Source: Pseudomonadota bacterium
GTDB taxonomy: Bacteria; Pseudomonadota; Gammaproteobacteria; Steroidobacterales; Steroidobacteraceae
Assembly: GCA_025355105.1 (NCBI GenBank)
Contig: JANYAE010000072.1
Location: 1-41,879 of the forward strand
Direction of reading: 5' to 3'
Length of the DNA: 41,879 bases
Shown: in pieces, positions 26,408-34,453 of the stretch
Position numbering within the stretch: position 1 is the first letter of the stretch
How the letters are laid out: the number at the start of each line of letters is the position of its first letter
Made by a program: the position numbers and the translations under genes
Notes under the pieces: generated by a model
Seen by the model: only the letters and a program-made list of their open reading frames with translations
What the model was told of the DNA's origin: nothing
Database searches by the model: none

Positions 26408-26734
26408 TCAGCTGCCGGCGGCGAGGAAACGCGCGGCGATCATCTTCCCTTCCTCGCGATCGTAGCGCCACGGCGACTGTTTGGTGGCCGAGGCGACGAC
26501 GGTGGTCCAGAACTCGACGGCCGACACGTCCACGTCCGGATGCGGCCGCCGCACCCAGCCGGCCTCGGCCAGCGCGGCGAAGGTCTTCGCGAGCGGCTGG
26601 CTGGACGCCAGCGGCCGCAGCCCGGCCGGGATGCCGTCGCCGGTGCGGTAGACGTGCATGCAGAGCTGCACGGCGTCCTCGAGGGACAGACCCTCAGGCC
26701 GGTGGGTTCGGAGATAGGCCGCGAGCGCTTCCAT
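26408..26734 (-). CDS. hypothetical protein
   Basis: Protein of about 108 residues. The ATG 26734 has GAGG 6 nt upstream; ATGs at 26746 and 26740 are alternatives. Mostly helical, with EALAAYLRTHRPEGLSLEDAVQLCMHVYRTGDGIPAGLRP and a C-terminal Lys/Arg tail. No recognised domain. The upstream extension of the same frame is rich in Arg/Pro and improbable. The gap 26735-26912 holds no gene. Confidence 0.45.
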   Translation of the reverse strand: MEALAAYLRTHRPEGLSLEDAVQLCMHVYRTGDGIPAGLRPLASSQPLAKTFAALAEAGWVRRPHPDVDVSAVEFWTTVVASATKQSPWRYDREEGKMIAARFLAAGS

Positions 26735-26912
26735 TGCCATCCTCATGAGGGGGTTCGCGTGACCCGAGGCGGTCGCGACGCGGTCCGCGAGGACCGCCGG
26801 CCGCACCGGCGTTGGCGCCACGTTACCACTCAGGCTCCGCGGACGGCAGCCGCCGAGTGGCGGCGGCTGTCGCCACGCGCCGACGGCCATCGCTCAAGTC
26901 GTCGGCGACGCG

Positions 26913-27332
26913 TCAGCCGGCAGGCGGCGCCGTCGGCGGACCCTTGAGCTCGACCGTGTTGCCCTCCGGGTCCGAGACGTAGAACGAGGGCCCTTCCCCT
27001 TCCGCCCCGTAGCGGGACGCGAGCTCGCCGGCCGCGACGCCGTGCGCGGCCAGGAATTCGACGATGGCGGCGGCGTCGAAGGCCTCGAGGCGCACGCACA
27101 GGTGGTCCATGTTCCGGCCGGTCCGGCCCGGCGCCGCGCCGCCGGCCACACCGAGCCGGCCGGTCACGGTGACGAGGTCGATCAGCGAGCGGCCGGCGCG
27201 CAGTTGCACGAGCCCGAGTTCGTCCTGACGGCGCTCGACGCGGCAGCCGAGCACGCCGCAGTAGAAGTCGAGCATCGCCGGCAGGTCAGCGACGCGCAGC
27301 ACGACGTGGTCGATGTCGCGAATCCGGATCAC
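26913..27332 (-). CDS. VOC-family lyase-like protein
   Basis: Protein of 139 residues. RDIDHVVLRVADLPAMLDFYCGVLGCRVER supplies the metal His and the first module. MDHLCVRLEAFDAAAIVEFLAAHGVAAGELASRYGAEGEGPSFYVSDPEGNTVELKGP gives His and Glu of the second. The pattern resembles virulence/methylmalonyl-type glyoxalase-like proteins with intact His-Glu ligands, so catalysis is possible. Substrate unknown. Confidence 0.85.
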   Translation of the reverse strand: MIRIRDIDHVVLRVADLPAMLDFYCGVLGCRVERRQDELGLVQLRAGRSLIDLVTVTGRLGVAGGAAPGRTGRNMDHLCVRLEAFDAAAIVEFLAAHGVAAGELASRYGAEGEGPSFYVSDPEGNTVELKGPPTAPPAG

Positions 27333-27405
27333 AAACGACCTCCTTGCCGGCGCCAGGCGCGACCGTCATCAGGCGAGCGCAACGCCGGCCACCGCTGGCC
27401 CGCAT

Positions 27406-27777
27406 TCAGAGCGCGGGCATCTTCTGCTGCTCGGCGAGGCCCCGCGCCGCGGTCCACGCCGCCGTCACAAGACCGCGCACCACCGCGACCTCCTGGTCGC
27501 TGAAGCGCGCGCACTGAGGCGTCGCGACGATGCCCATGACGCTCCCCTGCGCGCGCAGGTCGCGCCCGCCGCGCGTCACGCCGGGCTTCATCGGCGGGCG
27601 GAAGTCGGCGAGCCAGCAGCTCGTCACGATCGCGAGCGGCAGGGCGTCGATGATCGACCGCGGCGTCTGCTGATGGCCGCTCACGCAGCCCGGCGCGTTG
27701 AGGTGCGCGCCGAGAGGCGCCGGGCCGAACGCCGCAGGCGACGGCGCGAAGAGCAGCGCGGCGAGCGACGACTTCAT
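27406..27777 (-). CDS. hypothetical protein
   Basis: Frame of about 123 residues from ATG 27777 (27801 is a longer alternative), beginning with a short hydrophobic stretch (SSLAALLFAPSPAAFG). Contains RSIIDALPLAIVTSCWLADFRPP and a C-terminal helix. No family recognised. Overall codon bias is consistent with coding but weak; may be spurious. Confidence 0.35.
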   Translation of the reverse strand: MKSSLAALLFAPSPAAFGPAPLGAHLNAPGCVSGHQQTPRSIIDALPLAIVTSCWLADFRPPMKPGVTRGGRDLRAQGSVMGIVATPQCARFSDQEVAVVRGLVTAAWTAARGLAEQQKMPAL

Positions 27778-27877
27778 CATCGGCAGCTCCGGGCAGGGCA
27801 AGCGGCGGTGGCCGTGCGCTGGCAGCGCCGCCAGTGCCGGACGCTACGGCATCGCCAGCGACGACACCAGCAGAGCG

Positions 27878-28114
27878 TCACGTCCGGCAGCAGCCGCCGG
27901 CCTGCTGCATCGGCGGACACTTCACCGAGCCGTAGGAGCAGAACACGCAGCAGTCGCCGGGCTTCGGCCGCAGCAGCGCGTGGCAGCGCCGGCACTCGTG
28001 GAAGTAGATGCAGGCGTCGGTCGGCATCATCTCGATGCTGGCGGCGCCGCAGTGCGGGCAGCTGAGCACCGATTCCAGAACCGGCCCGGCGGCAGGCGCG
28101 CGGCCTTCAGACAT
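27878..28114 (-). CDS. GDCCVxC-type cysteine-rich small protein
   Basis: Protein of 78 residues, rich in Cys. Two CPHCG/CRRCHA zinc knuckles frame MPTDACIYFHECRRCHALLRPKPGDCCVFCSYGSVKCPPMQ, the diagnostic region of the GDCCVxC family, some of whose members carry selenocysteine in place of a cysteine. Here all are Cys. Possible role in metal or redox stress. It overlaps the stop of the next gene (28107) by 8 nt. Confidence 0.85.
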   Translation of the reverse strand: MSEGRAPAAGPVLESVLSCPHCGAASIEMMPTDACIYFHECRRCHALLRPKPGDCCVFCSYGSVKCPPMQQAGGCCRT

Positions 28115-28442
28115 CGGAGTGCTGCCGGACCGCCGTGTAGGCCGCCGCGAAGATCTCGGCGTGCTCGCTGCGACGCTTGCTGAAGTCCTTCTCCGACATC
28201 AGCTGCCAGCGCGGCGCGTCGGCGGCGCCCTCGACATGCGCCGCGTAGGTGCGCAGCTGCCCCGTCTTGCCGTTCCACACCATCCGCACGCGGCTCAGGC
28301 GGCGGCCAGCCACCAGCTCCCAGCTGCCGAAGGCCGGATAGTCGTAGCGCATGGTGTAGATCGCGAGACCGTCCACGGAGAGGCGCGTCGCGAATCCGGC
28401 GATCGCGTTCAGGAACATCAGCGAGTAGGCCGCATCGGACAT
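28107..28442 (-). CDS. hypothetical protein, 111-residue paralogue family copy 2
   Basis: ATG 28442 gives 111 residues, the same length as the 25478-25813 gene. Shared features: ATRLSVDGLAIY, FGSWELVAGRRLSRVRMVWNGKTGQLR, RWQLMSEKDFSKRR. The upstream extension to 28598 is Arg-rich and rejected. No known domain. The paralogy is strong support that both frames are real genes. Confidence 0.6.
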   Translation of the reverse strand: MSDAAYSLMFLNAIAGFATRLSVDGLAIYTMRYDYPAFGSWELVAGRRLSRVRMVWNGKTGQLRTYAAHVEGAADAPRWQLMSEKDFSKRRSEHAEIFAAAYTAVRQHSDV

Positions 28443-28604
28443 CGTTCGCGCTCCCGCGACGGCCTTGCGCCGAGGTGATGGTTCCGGACGCTGCTCAAAG
28501 CCGCGGCGCGCGACCGCGACGCCGCGCCACGCGAAGGCTACCCGATCGCCGCCTGGCACTCCAAGCGCCGGCAGCCGGCACCTGACGCTCGCCGCCATAG
28601 GCCG

Positions 28605-29150
28605 TCAGCCACCGTCGGAGCAGTACGTCGAGCCCCAGACGATTTCCCGAATCGTCGGACGCGGCGTGGGCAGCGCGTCGAGGTAGTCCCAGAGCGCGAT
28701 CCGAAACGCCTCGGCCCGCGCCTTCGCGCCGCGGCGGATGCGGGCGTTGCCGGTGAAATAGGCCACGACGATGCAATTGAAGCGGCCGGTGGTCGCGACG
28801 AAGTCCCCGCCGGGATGGGCGAAGGTCTCGCTGCCTTCTGGTCGGGCCGCCAAACGCCGGCGCGCGTCGAGGGCAAATTCCCGCTGCCCGAGCAGCGGCA
28901 CGATCAGCGCCAGCAGGTCCCGTGGGCGCTCGCCGTAGGAGCGGATCTCCATGACGGCCTCGACGCTGGGAGGCGGCGGCGGTGGTGACGCCGCGCGAAC
29001 GCCGAGCGGCAGCGCCAGCAGCAGTGCGAGTGTCCGCTGGCGCCGCAGGCGGCCCAGCGACGACGGCGGACCGCGGTCGGCCGCCGCAGGGCACCGGCGA
29101 CGTGGTCGCGCGGCGGAGTTCCCGGACTGGTCAGGCGCTGCGCATCGCAT
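28605..29150 (-). CDS. hypothetical exported protein
   Basis: About 181 residues from ATG 29150, overlapping the end of the upstream small membrane gene (stop 29131) by about 20 nt. A long basic leader is followed by RRQRTLALLLALPLGVRAAS, which looks like a secretion signal, then a proline run. The C-terminal 120 residues (MEIRSYGERPRDLLALIVPLLGQREFALDARRRLAARPEGSETFAHPGG) may be a folded domain. An alternative start at 29180 exists; a start closer to the signal would need a non-ATG codon. Function unknown. Confidence 0.45.
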   Translation of the reverse strand: MRCAAPDQSGNSAARPRRRCPAAADRGPPSSLGRLRRQRTLALLLALPLGVRAASPPPPPPSVEAVMEIRSYGERPRDLLALIVPLLGQREFALDARRRLAARPEGSETFAHPGGDFVATTGRFNCIVVAYFTGNARIRRGAKARAEAFRIALWDYLDALPTPRPTIREIVWGSTYCSDGG

Positions 29151-29328
29151 AGCCGAGCGCCAGCACGCCGAGACCGACAAACAGCACGACGCGCAGCCAG
29201 AAGCCGACCGGGTTCCCGATCCGTTCGACGCTGCCGACGCGCGCGGGCACGCGGCCGCGCCTCACGCCAAAGACGCCGAGGCTGACCAGCAGCAAACCGA
29301 CCGCGGCAACGAAGAATCGGTTCGGCAC
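29131..29328 (-). CDS. small membrane protein
   Basis: GTG at 29326-29328 gives 65 residues: FFVAAVGLLLVSLGVFGVRRG and GFWLRVVLFVGLGVLALGYAM are two hydrophobic helices. ATG 29424 gives 97 residues, but its extra N-terminus overlaps a possible attC remnant (29380-29470) and is low-complexity. Function unknown. Confidence 0.5.
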   Translation of the reverse strand: MPNRFFVAAVGLLLVSLGVFGVRRGRVPARVGSVERIGNPVGFWLRVVLFVGLGVLALGYAMRSA

Positions 29329-29379
29329 GTGCGCACACCGGCTGAGGCAGAGCGGCAGACGTCCGTCGACGGACGCTCG

Positions 29380-29470
29380 GCCTAGTGGTCGTTGACGGCG
29401 CCCGGCGAAGCCATCAGGCCGCATCCCGGCCGGTCACGATCGGCGGCCGGTCGTCTTCAAAGATAAGCCA
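29380..29470. repeat. weak attC remnant candidate
   Basis: GCCTAGTGGTCGTTGACGGC resembles the left half of the array attC family (GCCTA, GTTGA, CGG retained). A possible right half GGTCACGATCGGCGG...GATAAGCC lies 60 nt away, but complementarity is poor. Just beside it is a perfect palindrome GTCCGTCGACGGAC (29361-29374). This may be a fossil site or chance. Confidence 0.2.
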
Positions 29471-29612
29471 TCCCGGCCGCGAAATCGCAACGCGCTGAGC
29501 GGCGCCTCGCCTCACGGCGCGACCGGGGACCGCGGGACAGCGGATGGCTCACGGCCGCGCCGCGCAGGCTCACCCGCGTCGCGCGATCAGCCTGCGCCGC
29601 ATCCACACCCCG

Positions 29613-29864
29613 TCATCGGTCGCGCTCGCCCCATCGCCAGGCCGGCGGCTCACCCTTGACGAGGCAGACCGCGATCAGCAACGCCGTCAGGACGAGCGAG
29701 CCGATGGCGAACGTGGGTACCCGGCTGGGCAGGAAGCGGAGGCCGAGCCCGAGCTCGCAGGCGGCGAAGGCCAGCATCACGACCCAGCCCTGCCAGGTGG
29801 TCGGCGGTCCCCAGCCCCAGCCGAAGCGCTTGGCCGGGAACCAGTAGCGGGTCAGATCAGCCAT
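29613..29864 (-). CDS. small inner-membrane protein with YWFPAKRFGWGWG motif
   Basis: Protein of 83 residues. YWFPAKRFGWGWGPPTTWQGW at the N-terminus is a conserved motif of uncharacterised bacterial membrane proteins. Two helices follow (VVMLAFAACELGLGLRFL, VPTFAIGSLVLTALLIAVCLV). ATG 29864 was chosen because the motif begins directly after it; the upstream ATG 29888 adds eight residues. The spacer 29425-29612 holds no gene, only part of a weak attC-like remnant. Confidence 0.7.
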   Translation of the reverse strand: MADLTRYWFPAKRFGWGWGPPTTWQGWVVMLAFAACELGLGLRFLPSRVPTFAIGSLVLTALLIAVCLVKGEPPAWRWGERDR

Positions 29865-29947
29865 GGCGGCGAGGTCCTTTTCAATCAACTGTCGGCCAAC
29901 GAGGGCAGCCGGCGAGGCCGACGCAGGGGTTCACCACCGCGACCCTA

Positions 29948-30373
29948 TCACCGCAATCGATCGTCTGCCCGCTGGCGCAGCCAGGCGACGATTTCGAGGT
30001 GAACGGCCGGCGCGGCGGCGGCGAAGAACAGCAGCGTGGTCGACGTCGTCAGCTGGTCAACGCGCTCCGCGGGATTGAGCATCGCGCTTGCGACCACCAC
30101 GACCAGCGCGACCGGGACCGCCAGCGACAGCAGGCGCGTCGTGCTGCGAGGCTCGGCGTCGAACCAGGCATCCGCGCGAAAGTAGTCGACCGCACGAACC
30201 AGCGTCGCGAGCGAGCTGCCGAGCAGCAGCAGGAACAGCGCAACGACCAGCAGCCGCATCAGGGTCACCGGCGCGTCGCCGATCCAGCGCATCATGCCGC
30301 AGGCGCCGATATCGAAGAGCAGCAGGCCGAGCAATTCGAGGATGAGCAGCGACCGCGACGCCGAGACTTTCAT
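29948..30373 (-). CDS. membrane protein, about four helices, unknown function
   Basis: ATG 30373 (MKVSASRS) gives 141 residues, with GGTGAG upstream as a ribosome site. Helices: SLLILELLGLLLFDIGACGM, LMRLLVVALFLLLLGSSLA, LLSLAVPVALVVVVASAM and a last one near TLLFFAAAAPAVHLEIVAWL. No known family recognised. The frame extension upstream contains part of a different, broken gene (see 30430-30669). Confidence 0.6.
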   Translation of the reverse strand: MKVSASRSLLILELLGLLLFDIGACGMMRWIGDAPVTLMRLLVVALFLLLLGSSLATLVRAVDYFRADAWFDAEPRSTTRLLSLAVPVALVVVVASAMLNPAERVDQLTTSTTLLFFAAAAPAVHLEIVAWLRQRADDRLR

Positions 30374-30429
30374 GACGAGCTCACCCTGATGTTCATCGTT
30401 CGTCGCATCGCGCCGCGCGTCGGCATCCG

Positions 30430-30669
30430 GGAGCCTCGCCGCCGATCCGTCCCAGCATCGCGCCGTGCGGCGCTGACGGGCCGGTATAACCCCGATGCCG
30501 ATGATTGCCGGCCAGAACAGGGACGCAAACAGCTCCCCCGGACGGGCCGGGCTCGGGCGCGGATCCGGCCAACGGCGGCCGCAGCCACGATCGTGACCGG
30601 TGGCGCTGCGCCGGGCAACAGCAGCGCGAGCCTGATCCTCAGCCGGCGGGGCTCGACGTGCTCGCGCAT
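30430..30669 (-). pseudogene. possible frameshifted small membrane protein in a 399-bp gap
   Basis: Between 30374 and 30772 no intact gene is seen. On the minus strand one frame gives MREHVEPRRLRIRLALLLPG then PVTIVAAAAVGRIRARARP. An adjacent frame continues with PGELFASLFWPAIIGIGVIP. Together they would make a two-helix membrane protein broken by one frameshift around 30560-30590. This is tentative; a sequence error or pure chance is possible. Confidence 0.25.
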
Positions 30670-30772
30670 CGACTGTCGAATGCGCAGGCTCTGCCGACGA
30701 CGACGACCGGCGCCGCCAGCCGCTGGCACGCCTTGCGCGACATTCCATCGCGATGGGGATCGCCGCCGATCG

Positions 30773-31234
30773 TCATGCGCCTTCCGGCCAGGGCAGTTCA
30801 CGCGGCGTCTCGACGTGCGGCACCTGCTCCGGCGGACCGCCGAGCATCCAGCGGACGTTGCGGACAGCGGCGGTGATCGTGAGCTGATGGTGGACTGCAA
30901 GGCACAGCGCCCGTAGCTCGGCGCCGACCGGAACGGCGGATCGGCCCAGCAGGCGCGCGATCGTCCCGGGCCCACCGAGCGGCGCGACTGTGACCAGGGC
31001 CGACCGCCCGCCGAGCCGCGAGTAGCGGATCTCGAAGTGCTTCAGGCCGGCGGACACCGCCAGCGACCAGCCTGCAGCCCGCCGCAGGCGCACGTCGGAG
31101 CAGGCAAATTGCCTCGCGCGCAAGGTCTCGCCGAGCGCGATCGCCAGTTCCGGCGCCGGGCGCCGAGCATCGTCGTCCGGCTGCGACGAGAGCTCGTCGA
31201 AGAGAACGCGCGGCACGGGGTGCACGGCGCTCAA
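30773..31234 (-). CDS. hypothetical protein
   Basis: Protein of 153 residues. LAIALGETLRARQFACSDVRLRRAAGWSLAVSAGLKHFEIRYSRLGGRSALVTVAPLGGPG and LGRSAVPVGAELRALCLAVHHQLT suggest an alpha-beta soluble protein. No known family. Orientation and codon use agree with its neighbours. Confidence 0.5.
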   Translation of the reverse strand: MSAVHPVPRVLFDELSSQPDDDARRPAPELAIALGETLRARQFACSDVRLRRAAGWSLAVSAGLKHFEIRYSRLGGRSALVTVAPLGGPGTIARLLGRSAVPVGAELRALCLAVHHQLTITAAVRNVRWMLGGPPEQVPHVETPRELPWPEGA

Positions 31235-31567
31235 GCGCGGGCCGGGGCGGCGCGCGCCGCCGCGGCCGCATCAGGTCGGCGCCCGATCGCTGTCATCGAC
31301 CTGCTCCTTGGTCGATCGAAACCTGTCGTCGCTCGCGCCTTGAGCCGTCAGCAGGCAGGAAGAGCGCGCAGCAGCTCCGCTGGTCACAGCACGCATCGTA
31401 CTCCCGCAGCAGCGAGGCCCGGTAATCCGCGGGATGCTTCGCCCGCAAGGCGCGCGCTCCCCGTTCAAAGCGTAACCGACGGCGACACCGACGCCCTACC
31501 GGGCGACGTGCCTGGGCGGCGGTCAGTCGCCACCGCCGGTCCGCTGATCTTCGGCGCGGTCATCGTG
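31235..31567. other. 333-bp gap without recognised gene
   Basis: Short frames here lack domain signal and have unbalanced composition. Nothing recognised between the hypothetical gene at 30773-31234 and the attC remnant at 31568. Confidence 0.4.
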
Positions 31568-31693
31568 GCCTGATGCGACAGGTTCGCCTCCATGGCAAGA
31601 GATGACCGATCCGCTGGCGCGTCGAACACGCGTTCGCGCGCCGCGAAGCTTCGCGAGCCACTCTATCGCGCCAGGCCGTTGCAACGATAACGG
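31568..31693. repeat. decayed integron attC site
   Basis: Left half GCCTGATGCGACAGGTTCGC and right half GGCCGTTGCAACGATAACGG resemble the halves of the array attC family (GCCTAACGACCAGGTTGAGC / GGCCGCTCCAACCGATAGTT) and face each other as an inverted pair 126 bp long. Both simple-site cores are mutated. It follows the stop of the small membrane gene at 31713, the expected place. Confidence 0.45.
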
Positions 31694-31712
31694 AGGGGCG
31701 CGTCGGCAGGCA

Positions 31713-32078
31713 CTAGATCGAGGCGTCCGGCCGACGCTTCGCCCGGGCACGTCTCACCGCCCGGTAGACCAGCACGCCATTGAGTACCGGCGCGGCGACA
31801 GCTCCTGCCACGAACCACAGCCACTCGGCACGTGCCGACGACGTGAGCAGCTGAGGCACCCCGAGCGCGAGCCCGAGCACGAGCAGCCACGGCACTGGGT
31901 GGAAGACGGCAAGGCGCATCCCGGACTTGCGGGGACGCTGCTGGTCCGTGCCGAGATCACGCGGCAGCTTGCCGAGCGATGCCAGCAGCAGCAGCAACCA
32001 CCGAAAGAGGGCCGGCACCGCGACGATACCGGCGATGAAGCCAAGCGGCAGGGGCCAGAGTGACGTGAGCGAATCCAT
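31713..32078 (-). CDS. small membrane protein
   Basis: Protein of 121 residues with three or four helices: LGFIAGIVAVPALFRWLLLLLASL, FHPVPWLLVLGLALGVPQLL and WLWFVAGAVAAPVLNGVLVYRAV, plus a basic C-terminus RRARAKRRPDASI. No known family. Followed by the attC remnant at 31568-31693, so probably an old gene cassette. Confidence 0.65.
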   Translation of the reverse strand: MDSLTSLWPLPLGFIAGIVAVPALFRWLLLLLASLGKLPRDLGTDQQRPRKSGMRLAVFHPVPWLLVLGLALGVPQLLTSSARAEWLWFVAGAVAAPVLNGVLVYRAVRRARAKRRPDASI

Positions 32079-32205
32079 CCGCCGTCAGCTTGCGGTGCAG
32101 CGCCAGTCAGTCGCAAGCGTCAACGTGACCGAGTGACGTCCGCAGTCCGCTCGTTGCAACGGCGAGGCCTCATCCTGGTCGCTCTTGCCCGGCCGAAGTT
32201 CCGGA

Positions 32206-32610
32206 TCACGACGGATCCTTGTCGAACGCCCGCGTCTCAGGCGGCAGCCGAACCCACGGGTGCCGGCGGCAATCGTAGATGGACACCTGCGGCGCCGGAA
32301 AGCCGGGATCGGCCAGCGCACCGACCGCGACGCTCACGACGTCCTGTTCGCCGTCTTCGGTGTGGAACACGGTGCTGCCGCAGGTCGGGCAGAACCTGAA
32401 TCGGAAGCTCGCGCCCTGATCCCCGACGCGAACGTATTCCGTGGCGGTGCCGATGACCGTGAACGGTGCACGGAAGCTCGCCAACGCGGCGAATACGCTG
32501 CCGCTTCGCTTCTGGCAGGCCAGGCAGTGGCAGATGCCGACGCCCCGCGGTTCGCCCTCAAGCTGGATTCGCAGCTGTCCGCAGCAGCAGGAGGCCGTTC
32601 GGGATGACAT
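32206..32610 (-). CDS. GFA-family zinc protein, second copy
   Basis: Protein of 134 residues. CCCGQLRIQL (near 8-14), CHCLACQKRSGSVFAA (near 27), CPTCGSTVFHTED (near 75) and a WVRLP tail are GFA motifs with the zinc cysteines intact. Different from the 23432 gene in sequence, so not a recent duplicate. It begins downstream of an attC end remnant (32639-32664), as a cassette gene would. Confidence 0.85.
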   Translation of the reverse strand: MSSRTASCCCGQLRIQLEGEPRGVGICHCLACQKRSGSVFAALASFRAPFTVIGTATEYVRVGDQGASFRFRFCPTCGSTVFHTEDGEQDVVSVAVGALADPGFPAPQVSIYDCRRHPWVRLPPETRAFDKDPS

Positions 32611-32982
32611 GTGGTACCTCGTCCGTGACTCCCGGCACGCCTGACGACGATCGCCGGCGGCCGGAGGTGCCGGGCAGGCAAGGTCACCGCTCAGGGTCGC
32701 CTGAACGCTGGCTTGACCGGCGCTCTCGCGAATCGAGGCGAAGCGCTCTGCTGCGGTGGCGGAGAAGCAGCATACCTCTGCCGTACCGGATCAGGAATAT
32801 GCCGAGGAGACCGAGGTGAACGACGGCGGTGACGGCACGCCGCCGCGACCGCTGCCGGTACCGAGGCGCCAGGGGCGAGGTCACCTGAGGGCGTGCTGCC
32901 GGCCGGGGACGAGGCGATCGTCGCCTTGTCGCACACGCTCGCCAGCGCATCGCCGCCGCCGACGCATCGATCGAGCGGCTCG
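32611..32982. repeat. 372-bp gap with attC end remnant at 32639-32664
   Basis: No convincing gene. In minus-strand sense the stretch GTCGTCAGGC (32639-32648) matches the array L'-R' end GTCGTTAGGC at 9 of 10 bases and is preceded by GGCCGC. The partner half is unclear. The remainder carries only low-quality frames, one of which has a short hydrophobic stretch (AVVHLGLLGIFLIRYG). Confidence 0.35.
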
Positions 32983-33186
32983 TCAGATCCCGGTCGGCAA
33001 GTCGGCGCCGAGATCGAGGCGAAGAAAGACCAGCGCCGACCAGAACAGCATTCCGATCGAGGCCAATGACGCGACGATGAAGATCAGGCTGTGAAACGCG
33101 GCCGGCCCTTCGGCGGCAAGGCGCGCGACGTGCGCCAGCACGCTGAGGGCGAACAGGATACCGGTCGTCGCGACATAGGCCTTCAT
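32983..33186 (-). CDS. 67-residue membrane protein
   Basis: ATG 33186 with GAGGAGC 6 nt upstream. Two helices: YVATTGILFALSVLAHVARL and AFHSLIFIVASLASIGMLFWSALVFLRL. No known family. The 213-nt spacer before it (33187-33399) shows no further gene. Confidence 0.6.
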   Translation of the reverse strand: MKAYVATTGILFALSVLAHVARLAAEGPAAFHSLIFIVASLASIGMLFWSALVFLRLDLGADLPTGI

Positions 33187-33399
33187 CGGCAGCTCCTCCG
33201 CAGACTCACCATTCGAGCGCCATCGAAGCTCACGCCGGCGGGCTCGGCCACCGTCGCCGACGCGCCCTGCCCAGCAAGCATCAGGGCGGTGACGAACTTC
33301 ATGCCTGCGACGATGCGCCCGCGCCGCCGTCGGCGGCAAACGCCTGCCAGGCAGCTTGCGCTGTGTGCTCGCTGCCAGCGATCGTCCGCGAAGGGCCGG

Positions 33400-33837
33400 T
33401 CATTTCCGACACCACGCTCCCAGTGCGGCGAACGCGGCCGCTTCGTCAAGTTGCCCTGCCTCGGCGGCGAGCTCGCGAGATGCCCACTCAGGGAACGCCT
33501 GTTCGTCGGTACGGTGTCGGCCCGCGGCAGTGTGCCGCTCACGGATGCGCGCCAGGTGCCGGTGCGAAAGGTGACCGGCCACCCGCAGCAAGGCCGGCCA
33601 GAGCCGGCGATGGACGAAGGTGACCTTTCCCTCGACGATCCTGCAGACTAGGACGTCAGGGCAATCCCTGACCGCGCGCGTCAGCGCGAAGATTTCCCGC
33701 GCCCGCGCATGCGCCCACCAATTGCCACCGACTGGGCCACCGGCGATTGCAGCCGCGAGCGTCGGAACAGGGCCCGCAGCGGACTCCAGCACGACGCCGT
33801 TGGCGCGCACGAACGACAGGGCTTGCGTGACAGTCAC
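33400..33837 (-). CDS. conserved hypothetical protein
   Basis: GTG 33837 gives 145 residues. VTQALSFVRANGVVLESAAGPVPTLAAAIAGGPVGGNWWAHARAREIFALTRAVRDCPDVLVCRIVEGKVTFVHRRLWPALLRVA resembles a family of uncharacterised bacterial proteins with Trp-His and RRLWPAL motifs. The longer frame start at 33888 lies inside the attC at 33858-33950 and is rejected. Function unknown. Confidence 0.65.
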   Translation of the reverse strand: MTVTQALSFVRANGVVLESAAGPVPTLAAAIAGGPVGGNWWAHARAREIFALTRAVRDCPDVLVCRIVEGKVTFVHRRLWPALLRVAGHLSHRHLARIRERHTAAGRHRTDEQAFPEWASRELAAEAGQLDEAAAFAALGAWCRK

Positions 33838-33857
33838 TGCAGACGGCCGCCGGCGTT

Positions 33858-33950
33858 GCCTCACCTGTCGCTCGAGCGGCCGCATCACCGCGGCGCCGCA
33901 GCGCCGACCGGCTGCTGCACCGCGGCGGCCGCTCCAACCGGCGGTCAGGC
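33858..33950 (-). repeat. attC site, decayed cores
   Basis: Cores GCCTCAC (33858-33864) and GTCAGGC (33944-33950) each differ by one base from GCCTAAC/GTTAGGC. The arms CTCGAGCGGCC and GGCCGCTCCAACC pair in the stem. The VOC stop codon lies inside the R'' core. Length 93 bp. Confidence 0.7.
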
Positions 33951-34331
33951 GCTGCCCGTGGCAACCTCCTCCATCAGTGCGAGCTGGTTTCCATCAGGAT
34001 CCGTGAACTCCGCCAGCCACAGCTCCGAGCTGGCCGTGCGATGCACGACGTGCGGCGTCGCGGCAAATTGGACTGCGCGTTCCTTGAGCGACGCGTACAA
34101 CGCGTGAATGTCCGCAATCTGGAAATAGATCGCCGATCCTCGCTGCGCCGCCCGGCCCGGCGGCATCACACCGACCAGCAAGCGAATGCCACTGCAGTTG
34201 AAGAAGGCCATTTGCGGCGGCGCCCCGAACAGGAACGGGATTCCCAAGGTATCGCGGTAGAACGCCACTCCGCGCTCAAAGTCATCAACCGGGATCAGCA
34301 ACTGCCTGATCGTCGCGTGGCCAAGGTTCAT
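33945..34331 (-). CDS. VOC-family protein (cassette)
   Basis: ATG 34331 gives 128 residues. IRQLLIPVDDFERGVAFYRDTLGIPFLF and YFQIADIHALYASLKERAVQF...ELWLAEFTDPDGNQLALMEEV are the two VOC modules; the final Asp-Pro-Asp-Gly-Asn-Gln-Leu-Ala-Leu segment is typical. The stop TGA is inside the attC core, as in many cassettes. A Glu metal ligand at the end is present, but the His of the first module is not. Function unknown. Confidence 0.85.
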   Translation of the reverse strand: MNLGHATIRQLLIPVDDFERGVAFYRDTLGIPFLFGAPPQMAFFNCSGIRLLVGVMPPGRAAQRGSAIYFQIADIHALYASLKERAVQFAATPHVVHRTASSELWLAEFTDPDGNQLALMEEVATGSA

Positions 34332-34453
34332 CGCGCCCTCCGTCAAGGTGCCGACGCCTGCTGCCGCCTGCGGAGCAGCCTGAGCGCCGGTGCGCCAGTG
34401 CGCCGCTAGCATCCACGAGGAGCTTGCTCGATCAGCGGCGCCCGGACCAGTCA

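Noticed and set aside
31271-31468. 65-codon minus-strand frame
   Set aside because: Ser/Arg-rich composition with no domain, in a gap beside a decayed attC.
33183-33542. Frame containing MKFVTALMLAGQGASA, like a signal peptide
   Set aside because: Very short, overlaps the 145-residue conserved gene and the 67-residue gene region, with no following domain.
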